A stretch of DNA of 64,000 bases from the NCBI GenBank assembly GCA_030432235.1, contig JAUIHT010000001.1:1-64000 (forward strand), read 5' to 3'. Positions 59,195-64,000 of the stretch are shown one piece after another; the first letter of the stretch is position 1; each line of letters opens with the position of its first letter. Source of the stretch: Verrucomicrobiia bacterium. Lineage in GTDB: Bacteria; Verrucomicrobiota; Verrucomicrobiia; Opitutales; Cerasicoccaceae. A program made the position numbers and the translations under genes. The notes under the pieces are model-generated. The model ran no database searches, was not told where the DNA came from, and was given only the letters and a program-made list of their open reading frames with translations.

Positions 59195-60106
59195 ATGAAA
59201 AAAATACTCCTCATCCTGTCCCGAACCCTAACCCGCCTCTTCCTGCCATGCCTGTTGCTGACTCCCTTCTTGGCCACGGCAACGGTGATTTCGGAAGAGA
59301 ACTTCGACTACGCGGTCGGCAACACCTACAACCTGGGCGGTGGCACCGGCTGGGTGGGTGACTGGAACAATTTTGCGCAGACAGAGCTGTCAGCGATTGT
59401 TGCCCCGAGTACGGCACTTACCTATTCCAATACCGGAGCGAACACCATCGGTGGCGGCAATGCTCTTGAAACCCAACGGGTCTCTACGAATAACTCCAAT
59501 ACGCCTATGATACGGCAGTCGACCGGCGTGCCTACCGGTGAAACCTTCTACCTGCGTGTTCTGATGCGTATGGAAAGCGGTACGTGGAACGACGACGACT
59601 TCATTGTCGCCTTTGCCGACGATGAAGAGGGTACGAGGTCCAGTTCGCACAGCCCCGGCCCCAACCTTGGACTGCGTGGTGCGTTATCTGGCACTGAGGA
59701 TTTCATGGCCCGGACCAGTACCAGTAATTACGCGGTCAGCGACGTCTCATTTTCAGCCGGCAATACCTACATGCTCGTGGCCAAGTTTGAGGATAGCGAT
59801 GCGGACGATCAATACGATACCGCCTCAATCTGGGTCAATCCGGCAGTAGGCGATGCTGCTACGCCTCAGGCCGTATCCACCGTGGGTGATAGTTTTGTCA
59901 GCACTATCAGTTATGCCGGTTTCCGTTTAGGCGGGAGTTTGGACGATGGAGATATTTTCCTTTTTGATGCCTTGGTGCTTGCGGATAGCTGGAACAGCGC
60001 TTTGAGCGTCATCCCCGAATCCAATTCTTCTCCGGCATTGATGGGTGTCGGTATCGTACTCCTGGCATTGTCCTACCGTCGCTACAGAAAAGGCACTCAT
60101 TCCTAG
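59195..60106 (+). CDS. PEP-CTERM sorting-domain protein
   Basis: A 303-residue secreted protein from the ATG at 59195 (an upstream ATG at 59171 is less likely). After a signal peptide (about 1-28) comes 'TVISEENFDYAVGNTYNLGGGTGWVGDWNNFAQ', a jellyroll-like body typical of Verrucomicrobial PEP-CTERM proteins. The C-terminal sorting signal is IPESNSSPALMGVGIVLLALSYRRYRK. The body has the concanavalin-like 'EENFDY..G...L.GG.GW.G.W' start. Its role is unknown. The ACTAGT palindrome upstream suggests control by the ROK regulator. Confidence 0.85.
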   Translation: MKKILLILSRTLTRLFLPCLLLTPFLATATVISEENFDYAVGNTYNLGGGTGWVGDWNNFAQTELSAIVAPSTALTYSNTGANTIGGGNALETQRVSTNNSNTPMIRQSTGVPTGETFYLRVLMRMESGTWNDDDFIVAFADDEEGTRSSSHSPGPNLGLRGALSGTEDFMARTSTSNYAVSDVSFSAGNTYMLVAKFEDSDADDQYDTASIWVNPAVGDAATPQAVSTVGDSFVSTISYAGFRLGGSLDDGDIFLFDALVLADSWNSALSVIPESNSSPALMGVGIVLLALSYRRYRKGTHS

Positions 60107-60188
60107 GTGATACTCGAAAAGAGAGATAAAAGCGTGGTTGGATGGGATTATTGATAATTAAAAAATAATATTAATTATTAAGGTGAAA

Positions 60189-63100
60189 ATGGTGGAAATC
60201 AGCCGATTGGATTTGAAAGGCAGAGTGACATCGTTGCTCCTGGTGATGCTGTCCCTGCTCGCATCGGCGGTAGCTGCGGATGTCGACTCCTCGCAGGGAG
60301 GCTTGGAGGCCTGGCAAGCGGAGTACCCTAGTCGACCTGCCATGTTGCTCGGTGAGAATTGGGATTTCTCACCGGTGTTTTCCGAGCAGCGCCCGAAGCC
60401 CTCTGATGATATCGCCTATCAGAATGTGAAGCTCTTCGAGACGCCCGGACGCTGGCGGTGGCAAAGGAGTTGGTATGGCTATAAAATCCAATGGGCGAAA
60501 AACAAGGCGGATTCCCACTGGGCCTGGTACCGCAAATCCTTCGAGCTGACGGATGACTTGAAAAACGAGCCCAGCATCATGCTGCGCTGTGAGGGAATTT
60601 TTACGCAGTATGTCGTTTGGGTCAACGGCGTGCCGGTAGGGGAGACGGTTGACGGATACAATCCGGTGGAGTTCGATATCACGGACGCAGTTCATCGGGA
60701 CCGGCCCAACGAGTTGACCATTTTGGTGGGAGACTCCAACACCCTGCCGGATGGCGCACCGAAGGCGACCCAAGCGCGTTTTCAGCGGGGCATCTACGAC
60801 GATATTCTTGTCTATGGGCGCTCGGACACGTACATCTCAGATGTTTTCATCAAGCCCTCGTTCCGCGAAGGCAGTCTAACGGTCGAAGTGGACGTGGCGG
60901 GCCTGGATGAGCGGGAGGCGTCACTTACGCTGGAGGTGCGTGATGATGAGGAAGTCGTGCCTCTGGATTTTGAGCTGGAATCCCGTGAAGGCAATTTGCT
61001 GCGGTTCAAAGCCTCCTGGCCGGATGCGCAATTATGGTCTCCCGACCATCCATATCTGTATCATTTGACCGCCGGGCTGGCGGAGCCGCAAGGTGTGCTG
61101 CTGGATGCCTGGCGGATACCCTTTGGATTCCGTGAATTCTGGATAGAGGGCAGCGCCTTCTATCTGAACGGGAAGAAGACTTTCCTTCGGGGGATATGGG
61201 GCCACTTCGGTAGTTGGATGAACGCGTCTTCGAACGGCAAGGCGATCAGCGAAGTGGAAGCCATTGAGAAACTGAAAAGCTACAACATCAATTCCGGTCG
61301 CTATCACGTACAGCCACTGCCGGATCTATGGTATGAGGCGGCCGACCAGGCCGGGTTCCTCGTTGTCGCCGAAAGTGTCCTCAACCATGGACCGTCTTCG
61401 GGCAAGGCGATGGAGCACGTCGAGCGCTTCATCAAGCGCGTTCGCAATCATCCCTCGGTGATCATGTGGAGCCTAACCAATGAGTTCGAGCACTGGAAGA
61501 ACCCCCGTGAACCGTCCACGACGCGCTATCTGATAGAGATGCAGGACTTGGCGATGACACTCGACGATACGCGACCGATACAGCACTCCGCTTACGGACG
61601 GCTTGATGGAGCCGAGCAGGTGGTCAACGTCCATTATCCACTGGGGGGCATCGATTTTCCCAATCTTTTTTATTGGCCCAAGGATGGTTCGCCGCCCGGC
61701 AACCCTCTCTATGAGGGCCTGGACTGGAAAAGAGACAAGCCACTGGCCATCGGTGAGCAGATGCTGCTCTTTAACTACGATTACTTTGCCTCGGTGGTTG
61801 GCGATGCGCTCTATTCGGAGCCGCTGGTAGCTACCAGCCCGGTGGTCGGAAAAGCCATGGGGCAGCTCTATGCGTGGAATTATCAGGCGTGCCTGGCCGA
61901 GGGTTTGTCCATGACCGCATCTCCGCTCCCGGGAGCGGCGGAATACGACCGCGCCTATTTGGTAGCCATGAAGGAGGCCTATTTGCCTATTGGTGGCGCC
62001 TTTGACGGTTGGCGTGGGCTGAGTTTCTTTGCTGGTGATTCAGTGCAGAGACCTTATCAGGTTTGGAATACTTCCGAGGAAGCCCTCTCGGGCGTCTTTA
62101 GATTCACTGTCCGCGATGGGGCTGCTACCCTGTGGACGCATGAAGAAGCGCTGAGCCTGGAGCCGGGTGAGACGACTGATATCAGCATCCCGTTTCCCGC
62201 CTTCGAGTCAAAGGGCGAGAAACGTAAGCTGCAGGGAGCCGCGCAGATTGTTTCAGGCGAGGGCGATTCGGTGTTTGATGCGGACTACCCGCTGGCGGTC
62301 TTTGTGCGCGACCCACAGGTTTCTCACACCGGGAAAGTGGCGATACTGGGGGCTTCCCCGTCCCTGGAGGAGCAGATACGCCGCTTGGGTGTTCAGGCGG
62401 AAGCACTCCCCCCTGACAGTAGCGCGGCAGCGCTGTCCGGATATCCGCTGGTGGTGCTGGGAGATAGCCTGAGCACCGCTTGGCTGGAATCCAATCAAGG
62501 GATATTGGCCGAGTACGTTGATGCAGGTGGACGCGTTCTGTCGCTGTTTCCGACGTCAGGCGGTTACCAATGGTTGCCGCTGGAGGTGGGCACTTTGGAA
62601 GGGCCTGCGACCCTTAGCTTTCGTCGGGCGGATGACAGTCCGGTTTTTGAAAACCTGGATGACGCGGACCTGCAGATGTGGGCGCCTGGCAACGTGATCG
62701 CGTCGTCTATGCTGTTGATGCCTGAAAGTGGAAATTTCGAAATACTCGCGGAAACCGGCTCGCGCTCAGGCCTCAATTTAACGCCGCTCCTGGCGCTTTA
62801 TTACGGGAAAGGCAGCTTTATCCTGAGCACTTACGAGATAGTGCCGTTGCTCTCACAGGAGCCGGCGGTGGCACTTCTGCTGCGTAACCTAATCGATTGG
62901 TCCTTGGGACTGCCCGAACATGCCTACGCTCCGGCCGTGGTCGTGGGGGGCGAGGAAAGTACTTTTCAGCAATGCCTCAAGTCCATGCGGCTCGATGCAT
63001 CGGTCGTCGGTTCCCTGACAAACACCAATGATGTTCCACAAGCGGGGCTTATCCTGGCCCGGGGTGACAAGTTGAGCGAACGCATACCAGCCACCGTAGC

Positions 63101-64000
63101 GCGTGAGTTACTCGCATCCGGAAGCACACTGCTGGTGCATCACGTGACGGAAAACGACGCAGCCTGGCTGCAAAAGGTCGTTGGGCAGGCGCCGGTGTTT
63201 TCCCTGCGCGGCGGAGAAACGGATGTCGCCCCCGGGATCCTGCCGGACGGTTTGCTGGCCAATGCGAGCCTGGCTGACCTGACTTGGGGAGACCGCCCGG
63301 TAAAGCATCCCACTCCTACGAGTGCCGAACTCGTAACCTGGCAAGGCCCCGTCAACGCGCAGCAATCACTGGTCGTCGCGGGTATGTTGCAGACCATACC
63401 TGTCGGTGATGGAAAACTGGTCATCGACCAGATACTATGGGACCTTGAAGATCGGCCTCCGCGCATGGTGTCCATCCTCTTGACCGCTCTGTCCGCGAAA
63501 CTGGCAACGATTCCGAAGGTCTTTCCCGAAACCCGCTTTCGTCCTCTCGACCTGGGATCTTATTGCAACATCAACGTGGGGCGCTTCAGCAACAACTGGA
63601 TCGTCTATCAGGACAGTGGCAAGCTGCCTGAAAATGATCAGGTGCAGGAAACCGAGGCGTCGGCATTTAATCAAGGTGAGTCGATTACGACTGTGGGTGA
63701 CGTGCCGTTTGTCATGCTCGACCCGCGCAAGAACAATAACCAGAACGCTATCATTATCAGGCAGCCTGATAACGATGTTTATTCGGGTTTTGCCGATGGT
63801 GTTGATGGCACGCCTGAAGGCGCTTACGATATAGAGGTTCCACCCTCTGACCGCTTGGTGGAGCGCATCTACTTCTTTCACGCCTACTTGGAGAATTGGC
63901 GTTTAAAAGAAAAGCAGAACAATATCGTAGGCAGTTACCGCATCAATTACATGGATGGAACGAGTGAGATCCTTCCCCTGCAGATTCGATACAACATCGA
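60189..64000 (+). CDS. Secreted GH2-like glycoside hydrolase, incomplete at the window end
   Basis: An open frame of at least 1270 codons runs from the ATG at 60189 to the window end. The signal peptide is about residues 1-30. A GH2 sugar-binding domain ('WAWYRKSFELTDDLKN', 'GIFTQYVVWVNGVPVGETVDGYNPVEFDITDAV') is followed by an Ig-like part and the catalytic barrel: acid/base Asn431-Glu432 in 'SLTNEFEHW', and 'AIGEQML' with Glu523 as likely nucleophile. After residue 620 there are more than 600 residues I do not recognise, including a Rossmann-like or GATase-like stretch ('KVAILGASPSLEEQIRRLG'). GH2 members act on beta-galactosides, mannosides or glucuronides. An AT-rich promoter-like region precedes it. 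Confidence 0.85.
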   Translation, partial: MVEISRLDLKGRVTSLLLVMLSLLASAVAADVDSSQGGLEAWQAEYPSRPAMLLGENWDFSPVFSEQRPKPSDDIAYQNVKLFETPGRWRWQRSWYGYKIQWAKNKADSHWAWYRKSFELTDDLKNEPSIMLRCEGIFTQYVVWVNGVPVGETVDGYNPVEFDITDAVHRDRPNELTILVGDSNTLPDGAPKATQARFQRGIYDDILVYGRSDTYISDVFIKPSFREGSLTVEVDVAGLDEREASLTLEVRDDEEVVPLDFELESREGNLLRFKASWPDAQLWSPDHPYLYHLTAGLAEPQGVLLDAWRIPFGFREFWIEGSAFYLNGKKTFLRGIWGHFGSWMNASSNGKAISEVEAIEKLKSYNINSGRYHVQPLPDLWYEAADQAGFLVVAESVLNHGPSSGKAMEHVERFIKRVRNHPSVIMWSLTNEFEHWKNPREPSTTRYLIEMQDLAMTLDDTRPIQHSAYGRLDGAEQVVNVHYPLGGIDFPNLFYWPKDGSPPGNPLYEGLDWKRDKPLAIGEQMLLFNYDYFASVVGDALYSEPLVATSPVVGKAMGQLYAWNYQACLAEGLSMTASPLPGAAEYDRAYLVAMKEAYLPIGGAFDGWRGLSFFAGDSVQRPYQVWNTSEEALSGVFRFTVRDGAATLWTHEEALSLEPGETTDISIPFPAFESKGEKRKLQGAAQIVSGEGDSVFDADYPLAVFVRDPQVSHTGKVAILGASPSLEEQIRRLGVQAEALPPDSSAAALSGYPLVVLGDSLSTAWLESNQGILAEYVDAGGRVLSLFPTSGGYQWLPLEVGTLEGPATLSFRRADDSPVFENLDDADLQMWAPGNVIASSMLLMPESGNFEILAETGSRSGLNLTPLLALYYGKGSFILSTYEIVPLLSQEPAVALLLRNLIDWSLGLPEHAYAPAVVVGGEESTFQQCLKSMRLDASVVGSLTNTNDVPQAGLILARGDKLSERIPATVARELLASGSTLLVHHVTENDAAWLQKVVGQAPVFSLRGGETDVAPGILPDGLLANASLADLTWGDRPVKHPTPTSAELVTWQGPVNAQQSLVVAGMLQTIPVGDGKLVIDQILWDLEDRPPRMVSILLTALSAKLATIPKVFPETRFRPLDLGSYCNINVGRFSNNWIVYQDSGKLPENDQVQETEASAFNQGESITTVGDVPFVMLDPRKNNNQNAIIIRQPDNDVYSGFADGVDGTPEGAYDIEVPPSDRLVERIYFFHAYLENWRLKEKQNNIVGSYRINYMDGTSEILPLQIRYNI

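Noticed and set aside
1-64000. tRNA, rRNA, CRISPR arrays and prophage genes
   Set aside because: No cloverleaf-like sequence with a TTCGA/CCA pattern, no direct-repeat/spacer array and no phage structural genes were seen on either strand.

Overview
The window looks like a chromosomal segment of a Verrucomicrobiota bacterium, most probably of the marine Opitutales/Puniceicoccales group. This is inferred from gene content, not from a database search. The clues are a complete type II secretion (T2SS) cluster with an oversized secretin, several PEP-CTERM proteins, an autotransporter-associated beta-strand repeat protein, a large PilX-like 'cassette' protein, LacI regulators paired with secreted carbohydrate proteins, and high G+C coding sequence with few strong Shine-Dalgarno sites. 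No rRNA, tRNA or CRISPR array was seen.

Positions 1-15916 are mostly housekeeping and mostly on the minus strand. The left edge cuts an IS630-type transposase. Then come scpA (with a very acidic tail), a DUF433/DUF5615 toxin-antitoxin-like pair, an LptD-like outer-membrane protein, a HAF-repeat PEP-CTERM protein, an RNA-binding RRM protein, a fatty acid desaturase, recO, a DUF502 membrane protein, a RelE-like pair, and a ybeY / 7TM-HD phosphohydrolase / phoH / HIT block. A LacI regulator closes this part.

Positions 16095-29171 hold a T2SS operon on the plus strand in the order G-H-I-J-K-L-M-D-(C-like)-E-F. The secretin is 1405 residues and carries about eight N1-like periplasmic modules, where typical GspD proteins have three N1-type domains.

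Positions 29185-42429 hold a putative LacI-regulated surface/carbohydrate locus: a solute:sodium symporter, two paralogous beta-helix-like secreted proteins, a NodB-fold protein, a 1202-residue PilX-like protein with a small secreted partner, a PEP-CTERM protein and a LacI regulator. The sequence TTCTTACTGTAGAA, or a close variant, lies upstream of four of these transcription units, so they probably form one regulon.

Positions 42518-52777 hold a second locus of similar design: a heparinase II/III-like lyase, a GH1 glycosidase, a beta-strand-repeat PEP-CTERM protein, a second LacI paralogue, a small secreted protein, a stand-alone pseudopilin and a second symporter paralogue.

Positions 52892-58895 hold a catabolic cluster: an alpha/beta hydrolase and an MmgE/PrpD protein divergent from an argininosuccinate-lyase-like enzyme and a TauE/SafE exporter, with a ROK regulator. 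MmgE/PrpD plus an ArgH-like lyase recalls iminodisuccinate-type aminocarboxylate breakdown. ACTAGT-centred palindromes occur upstream of the lyase and of the next PEP-CTERM gene. The window ends inside a very long secreted GH2-like protein.
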